A stretch of DNA of 42,232 bases from Solirubrobacterales bacterium (GTDB taxonomy: Bacteria > Actinomycetota > Thermoleophilia > Solirubrobacterales > Solirubrobacteraceae), in the NCBI GenBank assembly GCA_019244395.1, contig JAFASQ010000415.1, forward strand, positions 1 through 42,232. Direction: 5' to 3'. Both the position numbers and the translations under genes were made by a program. The notes beneath the pieces are model-generated. The model did not search any database. It worked only from the letters and a program-made list of their open reading frames with translations, and was not told where the DNA came from. Below are positions 1-8,869 of the stretch, piece by piece (positions within the stretch are counted from its first letter, which is position 1; every line of letters begins with the position of its first letter).

Positions 1-960
1 CCAGGCGCCGGCCCCGCGCTCGTGCTCCTGCGCCATCGCCGCGAGCATCGTCGCCACCAGCCCAGGCCCTCGCTGAGCGCAGGCCACCAGCGCGACGGCG
101 CCCACCGGGTTGCGCTTGTGGGGCATGGTCGAGGAGCCGCCGCGACCCTCGCCTCCGCCCTCGCTCGCCTCCGCCACCTCGGTTTGCGCAAGCAGGACCA
201 CATCGCGACCGAGCTTTCCGAGCAGCCCGAGCGTGATGCCGAGCCCAGTAGCCAGGCGCGCCGGGCGCAGTCTGATCGCGTGCCACGGAAGCTCGGCGGC
301 CGCGAGGCCCAGCCGCTCCGCCATGCCGACGCCTACCTCGAGTCCGCGGTCGCCCAGGCTCGCCAGCGTGCCCACCGCCCCGCCGAACTGCGCCGCCAGC
401 TCATGGGCGCGGATGGCGGCGAGCGCGTCCTTCGCCGCGTCGAGCCCCGAGAGCCAGCCCGCCGCCTTCAGCCCGAAGGTGACCGGAAGGGCCTGCTGGA
501 GCAGGGTCCGCCCGGGCACGATTGCGGCGCGGTGGCGCTCCACGAGCGCCGCGCAGGCATCCGCGGCTTCGCCAAGGTCCGCGACGATCGAATCGAGGGC
601 GCGCCGAGCGACCAGCATGATCGCGGTGTCGATCACGTCCTGGCTGGTGGCGCCCATGTGCAGGTGGGTCGAAGCGGCACCGTCGAGCTGCCGGCGCAGG
701 GCGCGCAACAGCCCGGGAATCGGCGTCCCCTGCTGTCCGGCAGCGCGGCCGAGGTCATCGAGATCCAGCTCGAGCTTTCCGGAGGCGACGGCATCCGCCA
801 GCTCCCAGGCCGCCTCAGCGGGGGCCAAGCCGAGATCGGCGAGCGCCTCGAGCAGGGCGACCTCGACCTCGACCATGGCCTCGAGCAGAGCGCGATCGGT
901 GGCCTGGGCAGCCGCTTCGCCGTGCGCGAACAGGCCGGCGAACAGCCTGTCCGGGGCCAC
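1..960 (-). CDS. pcaB: 3-carboxy-cis,cis-muconate cycloisomerase-like (PcaB; fumarase/aspartase superfamily), 3' end cut by window edge
   Basis: Manual reverse-strand translation from GTG 960: VAPDRLFAGLFAHGEAAAQATDRALLEAMVEVEVALLEAL... with TSQDVIDTA and the superfamily signature GGSSTMPHKRNPVGAVAL; absent from the ORF track because it has no stop inside the window. Confidence 0.88.
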   Translation of the reverse strand, partial: MAPDRLFAGLFAHGEAAAQATDRALLEAMVEVEVALLEALADLGLAPAEAAWELADAVASGKLELDLDDLGRAAGQQGTPIPGLLRALRRQLDGAASTHLHMGATSQDVIDTAIMLVARRALDSIVADLGEAADACAALVERHRAAIVPGRTLLQQALPVTFGLKAAGWLSGLDAAKDALAAIRAHELAAQFGGAVGTLASLGDRGLEVGVGMAERLGLAAAELPWHAIRLRPARLATGLGITLGLLGKLGRDVVLLAQTEVAEASEGGGEGRGGSSTMPHKRNPVGAVALVACAQRGPGLVATMLAAMAQEHERGAGAW

Positions 961-965
961 GGCGA

Positions 966-1481
966 CTATCGAGTCCCGCCGAGCGGGCGAGGGCGTGGAG
1001 ACGGGTTGGTCACGTGCAGGGACTGAGCGAAGACGCCGAGCGCGTCGCGCACCACCTCCACCGTCTCGGGCGGCAAATCGCCGAGCATGTCGGCCTCGAT
1101 CCGGTCGACTGACTGGTCGCAGCGGTCCAGCGTCTCGAGCCCCTTGTCGGTGACCGATGCGCGCAGGACGCGGCGGTGCTTGGGGTCCGGGCGCCGGCGG
1201 ATGAGCTTGCGGCGCTCGAGCGCAGAGATGACCAGGTTCATGGCCTGCGGCGTGACGAGCGCCCAACGCGCCAGCTGCGCGCAGGACAGACCGTCGCGCT
1301 CGCGCAGCAGGCTCAGCGTGACGTATTCGGGCGTGGAGACGCCGAGCAGGCGGAGCTCCTCATCGAGTCGTGCGCGCAGTCGGCGCTCCACCCGGTACAC
1401 GAGGTAGCCGACGCGGGGAACGGTCTTGGCCTCGGCCGAGCCGAGCGCTGCTGTGGCCGCACGCGTCATCGCGCGCAACAT
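966..1481 (-). CDS. MarR family transcriptional regulator
   Basis: VGYLVYRVERRLRARLDEELRLLGVSTPEYVTLSLLRERDGLSCAQLARWALVTPQAMNLVISALERRKLIRRRPDPKHRRVLRASVTDKG, a typical MarR winged HTH; start trimmed to internal ATG (1481 or 1469). Confidence 0.88.
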   Translation of the reverse strand: MLRAMTRAATAALGSAEAKTVPRVGYLVYRVERRLRARLDEELRLLGVSTPEYVTLSLLRERDGLSCAQLARWALVTPQAMNLVISALERRKLIRRRPDPKHRRVLRASVTDKGLETLDRCDQSVDRIEADMLGDLPPETVEVVRDALGVFAQSLHVTNPSPRPRPLGGTR

Positions 1482-1503
1482 TAGTCGCTTGCCCGAGGGT
1501 TTC

Positions 1504-1518
1504 GGGGCAATGTGCCCC
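1504..1518. promoter_or_regulatory. Perfect palindrome GGGGCA-atg-TGCCCC in the divergent MarR/hydrolase intergenic region, candidate operator
   Basis: Exact inverted repeat read in sequence, between the divergent starts. Confidence 0.4.
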
Positions 1519-1527
1519 ACAACGGCA

Positions 1528-1557
1528 TTGACAAGTCCCTTGCCACCCGCATAGGGT
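1528..1557 (+). promoter_or_regulatory. Sigma70-like promoter: TTGACA (1528-1533), 18-nt spacer, TAGGGT (1552-1557)
   Basis: Consensus-like -35 and weak -10 upstream of the GTG at 1600. Confidence 0.4.
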
Positions 1558-1599
1558 TCCGCGGCACGCAACGCCGTTAGATCCAGGAGGGAGGATCTC

Positions 1600-3030
1600 G
1601 TGATCGGACGTAAGGTAATCATCGCGCTCGTCGCCGCAGGGATGCTCGCAGCGCTTCCCGCCTCATCAGGGGCGCAAGCCACCTCTACCCCCTACGCCGG
1701 TGCGACCAGCGACGGCGGGCAATGGATCGCCGACGTGCCGACCAACTGGAATGGGACGCTGCTTCTGTACAGCCACGGCTTCGGGCCTCCCGTCGCGGCC
1801 GACGCGCCCGATCCGAACACGAAAACGGCGCTGCTCGACCGGGGCTACGCGATGGCCGGATCCTCGTATGACCCGAACGGCTCGTGGTGGGCGCTGAACA
1901 GCGCGCTGACCGATCAATTTCAGACGCTGAGCGCGGTCGAGGCGCTATTGCCGTCGAAGCCGGTTCACGTGTTCGCGGTCGGCACCTCGATGGGCGGCCT
2001 GATCAGCGCGCTCGAGGACGAGCATTCGAACGGCCGCCTCGACGCATCGCTGACCACGTGCGGGATCGTGGCGGGCGGACTCCAACTGGGCAACTATCAG
2101 CTGGACGGCGAGTACGCGATGACCCAGCTGCTCAACCCGACGGGCGAGAGCATCCAGCTGGTCAACTTCAACAACAATCCGGGCGCCGGGCTGGCCACGG
2201 GGAAGCAACTCGACGCGCTGGCCGACCAGGCTCAGACGACGCCACAGGGCCAGGCACGGCTGGCCCTGGCCATGTCGCTCATGAACGTCTCGACGTGGGC
2301 GCCAGGGCAGACCATGCCGGCGCCGAACGACTACAACGGCCAGGAGCAGCAGCAGTACCAGGTCGAGTTCGCCAAGAGCGGTCCGGCGACCGGAATCCAG
2401 ACCACGATGGATTTCGTCGAGTTTGGCCGGCCCTGGATCGAGCAGGCAGCGGGCGGCAACCCGAACTGGACGAAGGACGTGAACTTCTTCCGCCTGCTGG
2501 CCGAATCCCCCTACGCACCCGAGATCGTCAGCCTCTACCGACAGGCCGGGCTCAACCTGTGGCGGGACCTGCAGACGCTCACCCGGAACGCCGATATCAC
2601 CGCGGACCCGGCGGCCGTAAGGTCGCTCACGCTGACATCGGTGCCGACCGGGCGCCTCCAGATCCCCGAGCTCGACATGCACACGATCTCGGACCAGCTG
2701 GTGCCCGTGCAGCAGGAGAACTACTACCGCCACACGGTCACGTTCGCGGGTCGCCGCGAGCTACTCCGGCAGGCCTTCGTCCAGCGCCAGCTGCACTGCA
2801 ACTTCACGCCGGCCGAGCTGGTGGCGGGCGTGCAGGCGGTCCAGCAGAGGGTTGAAACCCGACATTGGGACGATCTCGCCGATCCCGCCAGACTGAACGC
2901 GGCGGCCGCCGCGACCGGCCTGGGTGACTCTGCGTTCATCCCCTACGAACCGGCCCCCCTATCAGGCGACAACGGGCCGTTCGACCCGTTCACCGGCGGC
3001 TCGTTCCCGTTCTTCTTCGGTCGCTGGTAG
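1600..3030 (+). CDS. Secreted alpha/beta hydrolase-fold protein
   Basis: Signal peptide MIGRKVIIALVAAGMLAALPASSGAQA; LLLYSHGFG oxyanion region; GTSMGG nucleophile elbow; SD ccaggaggga. Confidence 0.8.
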   Translation: MIGRKVIIALVAAGMLAALPASSGAQATSTPYAGATSDGGQWIADVPTNWNGTLLLYSHGFGPPVAADAPDPNTKTALLDRGYAMAGSSYDPNGSWWALNSALTDQFQTLSAVEALLPSKPVHVFAVGTSMGGLISALEDEHSNGRLDASLTTCGIVAGGLQLGNYQLDGEYAMTQLLNPTGESIQLVNFNNNPGAGLATGKQLDALADQAQTTPQGQARLALAMSLMNVSTWAPGQTMPAPNDYNGQEQQQYQVEFAKSGPATGIQTTMDFVEFGRPWIEQAAGGNPNWTKDVNFFRLLAESPYAPEIVSLYRQAGLNLWRDLQTLTRNADITADPAAVRSLTLTSVPTGRLQIPELDMHTISDQLVPVQQENYYRHTVTFAGRRELLRQAFVQRQLHCNFTPAELVAGVQAVQQRVETRHWDDLADPARLNAAAAATGLGDSAFIPYEPAPLSGDNGPFDPFTGGSFPFFFGRW

Positions 3031-3073
3031 GCCCCTGACGTGAATCTGCGGCTCCCGGGCCACAATACCCGGG

Positions 3074-4447
3074 ATGCCGCAGAGTGCGGTCAGACCGCAG
3101 CGGACCGTCTGGGCGTGGGCCTGCGCCGGCCTGGCCGGCTCGATCCTGCTCACGCTGGCCGGTCCACCGCTGGCCGGCGGCGCGGTGAGCTGGTGGTTCA
3201 CGGGCGGTGGCGGCGTCGCGGTGTTCTACGCCGGGATCGTGGTGCTGTCGCTCGCGTGGCTGGCGCTCGGGCGGCTGGCGCTCACACGCCGACAGGTGTG
3301 GACGATCGGAGCGATGTGGTGCCTTCCGTTGTTCCTCGGGGCGCCGCTGTTCAGCCAGGACGTCTACAGCTACCTGGCCCAGGGAACGCTCGTGCACCTC
3401 GGCCTGGATCCATACGCGCACAGCCCGGCGGTCCTCGCGCAGCACGGCCAGGCGCACGTCCTTAGCGCGGTCTCTCCGTTCTGGCGCCACACCACGGCGC
3501 CATACGGCCCGTTGTTCTTGTGGATCGTCAGCTGGTTCACCGGTACGAGCCTGGTGGCCGGAGTGCTGCTGATCAGGACAGTCGAGCTGGGTGGCTACGT
3601 CCTGCTGGCAGCATTCGTGCCGCGGCTGGCGCGGAATCTAGGGGCCGACCCCAGCCGCGCGGCGTGGCTGGTGCTGCTCAGCCCGCTCCTGCTCCTCCAG
3701 TTGGTGGCAGCGGCGCACAACGATCTTTTGATGATCGGCCTGGTGGTCGCAGGCGTCTCGCTCGCCATCGAGCGACGCGTGCTGCTGGGCATCGCGCTGT
3801 GCGCGGTGGCGGCCACGATCAAGCTGCCCGCGGCGGCGGCCATTCCGTTCATCCTCGTTGCCGAGGGTGACCGGAGAACCGCGGTGAGGGGCGTGCTCAT
3901 GGCGGTCGCCGTGGTGGTGGCGGTGAGCTTGGTCAGCGATCTCGGGTTGGGTTGGGTCTCGACCTCGATCTTTTCGACGCCCGGCAAGGCGCGGCTGGCG
4001 ATCACCCCGGCCACCGCGCTCGGGTGGACGGTCGCGCAGGTCGTGCCGGTCGGAGCGCGTGGGCTCGAGTCGGCGCTCGGTGTCGTGGCCTTCGCGGCTG
4101 CGCTGCTGTTCGGCTTCGTCTTGCTGTGGCGAACCAGACCCGGCAACATGGTTCGGTACCTCGGCTACGCGTTGATTGCCGTCGCTGTCTGTGGGCCGGC
4201 GGCTTGGCCCTGGTACCTGACCTGGGGACTCGTGTTGCTGGCGGCCTGTCCCGGCATCCAGTCGTCGCGCGCGTTGGTGGCGACCACCCTGCTGGGGGCA
4301 CTGGCGGTCAAAGCCGACGGTGTCCTGGCCTTCCCGCTGCACACGGCGCCCGCATTCGTGGCGCTGTACGTCGCGGTCGCGGCCGTGGCCTCGCGCCGGC
4401 GGCCCTCAGTCACCGCTCCTCCGTTGCGTCCGATCGCCGAGTCCTGA
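3074..4447 (+). CDS. Polyprenol-phosphate-mannose-dependent alpha-1,6-mannosyltransferase-like (MptB-type GT-C) membrane protein
   Basis: Multi-TM; FLGAPLFSQDVYSYLAQGTLVHLGLDPYAHSP and APYGPLFLWIVSW resemble actinobacterial MptB/DUF2029-type proteins. Confidence 0.72.
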   Translation: MPQSAVRPQRTVWAWACAGLAGSILLTLAGPPLAGGAVSWWFTGGGGVAVFYAGIVVLSLAWLALGRLALTRRQVWTIGAMWCLPLFLGAPLFSQDVYSYLAQGTLVHLGLDPYAHSPAVLAQHGQAHVLSAVSPFWRHTTAPYGPLFLWIVSWFTGTSLVAGVLLIRTVELGGYVLLAAFVPRLARNLGADPSRAAWLVLLSPLLLLQLVAAAHNDLLMIGLVVAGVSLAIERRVLLGIALCAVAATIKLPAAAAIPFILVAEGDRRTAVRGVLMAVAVVVAVSLVSDLGLGWVSTSIFSTPGKARLAITPATALGWTVAQVVPVGARGLESALGVVAFAAALLFGFVLLWRTRPGNMVRYLGYALIAVAVCGPAAWPWYLTWGLVLLAACPGIQSSRALVATTLLGALAVKADGVLAFPLHTAPAFVALYVAVAAVASRRRPSVTAPPLRPIAES

Positions 4448-5907
4448 TGGCCACACTGGTTCGGGCGCCCGCACCTGCACCTCGGCGATCGGCTCCGGAG
4501 TACCGAATCCAGGACGTGGTCGTCGTGGCCGCTCCGGCGGCGCTGGCGCTCGTCCTATGCCTGTACGAGTTGACCGCGCGCAGCCTGTGGCTTGACGAGG
4601 CGGCCACGGTGGCCATCGCCGGCCAACACGGCTCCGCGCTGTGGAGCGCAATCGCCCACGACGGCGGCAACATGCTCGGCTACTACGCGCTGCTCCACGT
4701 TCTGATCGGGTGGTTCGGCCACGGGGCGCTGGTCATCCGGTTGCCGTCGGCCGTGGCCGCCGCTACGTGCGCCGGAATCGTCGCGCTGCTCGGCCGGCGG
4801 CTGTTCGATCGGCGCGTAGGCGTGGTAGCCGGGGCGCTCACCGCGGTCAGCCTGCCGGTGGTGTTCTGGGGTCAGGACGCCAGGGGCTACGCGCCGATGC
4901 TGGCCCTGGTGGCGGGGTCGTTCCTCGCCTTCGCTGCGCTGGTGCAGACCGGCGGCCGGCGCGCGTGGATCGCCTACACGGTGCTCACCGCGCTCGCGGC
5001 GTACGCGAGCTTCATCGCGGTTTTTATTCTTCCGGCCCAGCTGATCGCGCTCATCTGGCGCCGGCAGGCGTGGCGTCGCGTCGCCTCCGCGCTGGTCGCG
5101 TGCGCGGTGTGCTGGGTGCCGCTCGCGGTGCTCGCGCTCACGCGAGGCTCGGGTCAGCTGTTCTGGATCCCCCGCCCCAGCCTCAAGGCCGAAGGCCAGG
5201 TCATCAAGACGCTCACCTCGGCGGCGTTCGAGCCGAACTTCCGGCCCACCTGGGCCGCGACGGGGCTGGCCATCGTCACCGTGGCGCTGCTCGCGGTGGC
5301 CGCGATCAGGCTCGTCCGCCGGCCCGACTGGGGAGCGCTGCTGGCGCTGTCCTGGCTGGTCGTGCCGGTGGCGCTGATCTGGCTCGAGTCGCTCCTCGGG
5401 CAGTCGCTGTTCACGCCGCGCAACGCGCTCGTGGCCTTGCCCGCCGTGGCGCTGCTGCTCGCGTGGCTACTGGCTCGAAGCCGCACCGGCTGGGTGGCGG
5501 TGGCGATCCTGATCGCGCTGCGGGCGGCCGCGTTGGTGCCGAGCTATGGGGTATCGCCCGAGAACTGGCGGGCGGCAACCGCATACGTGCTGCATGGTGA
5601 GCGGCCGGGCGACTGCCTCGCGTTCTACCCGCTCGATGCCCGGATGCCGTTCGCCTACTACGCCGATCAACCGGTGGTGCCGTACGTAGAGCGCTACGAA
5701 GCGCCGCGGCTGCCCTCGGGCTGCCGGCGGGTGTGGTTGGCGGTCAGCCATCAGGGGCAGCCGAACGGCCCGGCCGGATCGCGGGCGCACTATGCGCGCT
5801 ACGTCGCGCTGCGGGACACTTTGGCGCGCGAGTACGGGCAGCCGAGCACGCGGGCGTTCGGGTACGCCAGCGTGATCTGGGTGCAGCGGTTCGGGCCGCG
5901 GCGCTGA
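4447..5907 (+). CDS. ArnT/PMT-like (GT39/GT83) glycosyltransferase family membrane protein
   Basis: Start ATG 4447 overlaps upstream stop (TGATG); TARSLWLDEAATVAIAGQ...GGNMLGYYALLHVLIGWFG...RLPSAVAAATCAGIVALLGRRLF; the N-terminal extension in the ORF track (3952-4446) is out-of-frame read-through of the previous gene. Confidence 0.8.
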   Translation: MATLVRAPAPAPRRSAPEYRIQDVVVVAAPAALALVLCLYELTARSLWLDEAATVAIAGQHGSALWSAIAHDGGNMLGYYALLHVLIGWFGHGALVIRLPSAVAAATCAGIVALLGRRLFDRRVGVVAGALTAVSLPVVFWGQDARGYAPMLALVAGSFLAFAALVQTGGRRAWIAYTVLTALAAYASFIAVFILPAQLIALIWRRQAWRRVASALVACAVCWVPLAVLALTRGSGQLFWIPRPSLKAEGQVIKTLTSAAFEPNFRPTWAATGLAIVTVALLAVAAIRLVRRPDWGALLALSWLVVPVALIWLESLLGQSLFTPRNALVALPAVALLLAWLLARSRTGWVAVAILIALRAAALVPSYGVSPENWRAATAYVLHGERPGDCLAFYPLDARMPFAYYADQPVVPYVERYEAPRLPSGCRRVWLAVSHQGQPNGPAGSRAHYARYVALRDTLAREYGQPSTRAFGYASVIWVQRFGPRR

Positions 5908-5955
5908 CGGTCGAGCATCACGGGCTGGCGCTCGGTGGCGCGCCGGACGCGACGG

Positions 5956-5979
5956 CCGCCGGGCATGGACGCCCGGCGG
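5956..5979. terminator. Hairpin CCGCCGGGC-atggac-GCCCGGCGG between convergent genes
   Basis: 9-bp perfect arms, 6-nt loop, just after stop 5907. Confidence 0.55.
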
Positions 5980-6055
5980 AATCGGCGTCGCGGCGACGGC
6001 CCGCTCGGCGTCCATGCCTCGCCAATTGGGCCTGCCGCGACATCGTCCGGAGGAC

Positions 6056-6072
6056 GCTGCGCGAAGCGCAGC
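6056..6072. terminator. Hairpin GCTGCGC-gaa-GCGCAGC followed by CCCTTTG
   Basis: 7-bp perfect arms, 3-nt loop, between convergent stops. Confidence 0.45.
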
Positions 6073-6079
6073 CCTTTGA

Positions 6080-7273
6080 CTACGGACGGAGCGTCGTCCC
6101 GACGAAGGTGAGCGCGCTCAGGCCGGCCAGCATCACCCCGTTGACCCACAGGAGCGCGATGAACGGTCGGCCACGGACGTAGCGCGCGACCACGATCACC
6201 GCGGGGAAGGCGGTGATAATCAGGCGCGGCATCGGCGGGACGTATTCGGAGGACATGCCGAGCCAGGCAATCCCCAGCGTGTAGACGATCGCTTCGGCGG
6301 ACATCTCGTGGCGGTTGCGGGCGATCAGGGCCAGCGTGGCGATCAGGATAAGCGCGCCCGCCAGGCCCACCACGAGGTTGAGGTTGATCGTGGGGTGGTT
6401 GAAGTGGCCCAGCGACATCTGGTCGGCGAGTTGCTCGGTCAGATGTGCGAGCGCGAACACATCGGTCTTCTCGTGCCATCCGTCGCGCTGCGCGATCAGG
6501 CTCGCCAACGGGCTGCCCGTCCGCAGCCACAGGAATACAAAGAACGACCCGGCCCCCACGAGCGACAGGACGGGCGCCAGCAGGGGCCGCAGCGCCGCTC
6601 GGTGGCGGCGCAGCTCGAGCGCCGCCGAGACCGCGCACACCACGACGAGTACGATCGCTTGCGGTTCGCAGGCCGTGCCGATCCCGCCCAACGCGCCGGC
6701 CAGGACCCAACGGCGCTGCTGCAAGGCGAGGATGCAGCCCGCGGCCAGCGGGATCATGAGCCCCTCGGCGTAGACCATCGAGAACACGACCGAGCCGGGG
6801 AACAGGCAGAAGAGCAGCACCGCGCGCCGGGCCGCGCGCTCGCCCCACCACGATTGCGCGAGCCGGCCGACCAAGACCGTGGCGACCAGGCCGCCCAGAC
6901 TGGACACGATCACCCCGGCGATCGTCGTGGACAGGATCTCGTAATGGGCGATCGGCGTGACGAACACCCGTCCCACGAGCCAGATCACCATCGGGTAGAG
7001 CGGGAAGAAGCCAAGCGTCGACTGGGCATGCACCACGTGATCGGGGTAGCCGTGGTTGGCCACGGCGCGATACCAGAGGCCGTCCCACTGGGCCAGCTCG
7101 TGAGTGAAGGCGTGGTGCCGCAGTGCGCCGTTGACGAGCGCTACGAGCATGAGGAGCGCGCGCGTGGCGAGGTAGACGGCGATCGCGAACCGGGCGCTGT
7201 AGAGCGCGGTTCGGGTGCGTTCACGCAGGCGCGTTGCGCTCGGGGTGGCTATGGCGACGGACGCACTCTCCAC
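6080..7273 (-). CDS. PIG-V / mannosyltransferase-like GT-C membrane protein
   Basis: ELAQWDGLWYRAVANHGYPDHVVHAQSTLGFFPLYPMVIWLVGRVF, multi-TM; start trimmed to GTG 7273. Confidence 0.72.
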   Translation of the reverse strand: MESASVAIATPSATRLRERTRTALYSARFAIAVYLATRALLMLVALVNGALRHHAFTHELAQWDGLWYRAVANHGYPDHVVHAQSTLGFFPLYPMVIWLVGRVFVTPIAHYEILSTTIAGVIVSSLGGLVATVLVGRLAQSWWGERAARRAVLLFCLFPGSVVFSMVYAEGLMIPLAAGCILALQQRRWVLAGALGGIGTACEPQAIVLVVVCAVSAALELRRHRAALRPLLAPVLSLVGAGSFFVFLWLRTGSPLASLIAQRDGWHEKTDVFALAHLTEQLADQMSLGHFNHPTINLNLVVGLAGALILIATLALIARNRHEMSAEAIVYTLGIAWLGMSSEYVPPMPRLIITAFPAVIVVARYVRGRPFIALLWVNGVMLAGLSALTFVGTTLRP

Positions 7274-7416
7274 GAGGCGGCCAGTGTAGGAGAGCGCGGG
7301 ACCCCTGGCGCACGAGCGCGGCACCCACGGCACCTTCACCGCGGCCACTGCCGGAGACACGAACCTTGGGGGGTAACTTGACATTCGCCGCCCACCCGGC
7401 GCCGAGTGCATGTTCA

Positions 7417-7433
7417 GCCACGCATAGCGTGGC
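7417..7433. terminator. Small hairpin GCCACGC-ata-GCGTGGC
   Basis: 7-bp perfect arms in the gap downstream of the minus-strand ligase gene. Confidence 0.3.
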
Positions 7434-7663
7434 CTTTGCCGCGCTCGCGCCACCACGCCCGCCGAATGCCGAGTTATCCCTCTTGCCGAGACGAAGAGGC
7501 CCGCGCATCCCCACAACAGGACTCTTGATCCAAGGACCTCCTCGGCCGGCGTATGACGGTCGCCGGCGGTGTACCGCTCGGGATGAGCGGGCGAGGTATG
7601 AGTGGACGTCGGGAGGATCCGGCCCGCGCCCTGTGGTCACCGCGGCGCGTCGCGAATCCCGCT

Positions 7664-8731
7664 TCAGGCGGCGAAGCGGGCGGCGAGATCGCCCATGAGG
7701 ACCTCGAGGCCGGCGGAGGCCATCAGGCGCTTCTGCCGCGCCGACTCGGGGTCGACCACGAGCGTCCGTACTTCCTCGAGCTCGTCGAGCGCGTCGAGCG
7801 CGTCGGCGTGGGGACGAACGGCGGTGAGGACATCGTCGAGCAGCCGCGCGACCGGAACCAGTGTGCCGCGCACGGGGTCGATCAGCTCTGCCGCGGACGC
7901 GTCGCGAGCGGCGATGAAACGGTTCTCGGCGAGCGCCTCCTGCGCGCTGACGAGCGCAGCCGGCGCGAAGCCCTCCTCGAGCTCGAGCCGGGCGAGCGCC
8001 TGCACGAGCGCGGTGAGACCTCCGGTGGCGGCCAGACGTGGCTGGGCATCCATGATCCGGATCTCGACCGTGCCGAGCCTGGGCTGGGGACGGATGTCCC
8101 ACCACAGGAAGGTGGGCTCGGGAATCGCGCCGGAGCGCACGAGCAGATCGACGGTCTCGGTCCAGTCCGAATAGTCGGCGAACCGCCGGGGAAGGCCCGT
8201 GCGCGGGAACCCCTGGAACACGATCGTGCGGTTGGAGGCCAGCCCGGTGGACTGGCCGTGCAGGAACGGCGAGCTAGCGGACAGCGCCAGGAGCATCGGT
8301 AGGTGCGCGCGGAGCTGGTTGACCAGCCGGATCGCGCCACCCGCGTCCGGTACGCCGACGTGCACGTGCAGCGCGAAGGTCGGCTCGCGCCGGGCCAGAC
8401 CGCGCATGGTGCGTTGAATGACCTGGTAGCGGCTGGAGGGAGATACCCGGGTGGCCTGGCCCGACGGCCCCGGGTAGGTGCCGGCCGAAGCGGCTGCCAT
8501 GCCGAGCCGGCGCAGATCCTGGGCGAGCAGGCGGCGCAGCTCGCGCATCTCGTTGATCGCTTCGCGGACGGTCGCGTGCGGTGCGGTCCGCAACTCGAGC
8601 GCGGCCTCGTGGGTCTCCGCCGCGCACCGTCCGGCCAGCTGGTGGTGGGCGTGTGAGAGCACCTCGTCGGCCCGTTGGGTCAGCTCCCAGGTGGCCGGGT
8701 CGAGGAGCATGATCTCCTCCTCGATCCCCAC
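7664..8731 (-). CDS. Carboxylate-amine ligase, YbdK-type (GCS2 family glutamate-cysteine ligase-like)
   Basis: VGIEEEIMLLDPATWEL; FALHVHVGVPD; TFLWWDIRPQPRLGTVEIRIMDAQPRL. Confidence 0.88.
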   Translation of the reverse strand: MGIEEEIMLLDPATWELTQRADEVLSHAHHQLAGRCAAETHEAALELRTAPHATVREAINEMRELRRLLAQDLRRLGMAAASAGTYPGPSGQATRVSPSSRYQVIQRTMRGLARREPTFALHVHVGVPDAGGAIRLVNQLRAHLPMLLALSASSPFLHGQSTGLASNRTIVFQGFPRTGLPRRFADYSDWTETVDLLVRSGAIPEPTFLWWDIRPQPRLGTVEIRIMDAQPRLAATGGLTALVQALARLELEEGFAPAALVSAQEALAENRFIAARDASAAELIDPVRGTLVPVARLLDDVLTAVRPHADALDALDELEEVRTLVVDPESARQKRLMASAGLEVLMGDLAARFAA

Positions 8732-8869
8732 CGTGTAGGCCTCAGATGGCCGCCAGGCTGCCCAGTCACCCCTCCCCGAAGGTGCGGAGCGCCCCGTCAG
8801 TGTTTCGAGACTGTCCGTGGAAGCAGTAAACCACGCACCGAATGGCCCGTGGGGCTTAAATCAAGCGGA

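Noticed and set aside
22-1153. Long plus-strand ORFs (334 and 347 aa) at the left edge
   Set aside because: Arg/Ser/Ala-rich shadow frames of the minus-strand pcaB-like gene, which has clear superfamily motifs
3952-4446. N-terminal extension of the 651-aa ORF
   Set aside because: Out-of-frame reading of the MptB-like gene; the real start is ATG 4447 overlapping the upstream stop
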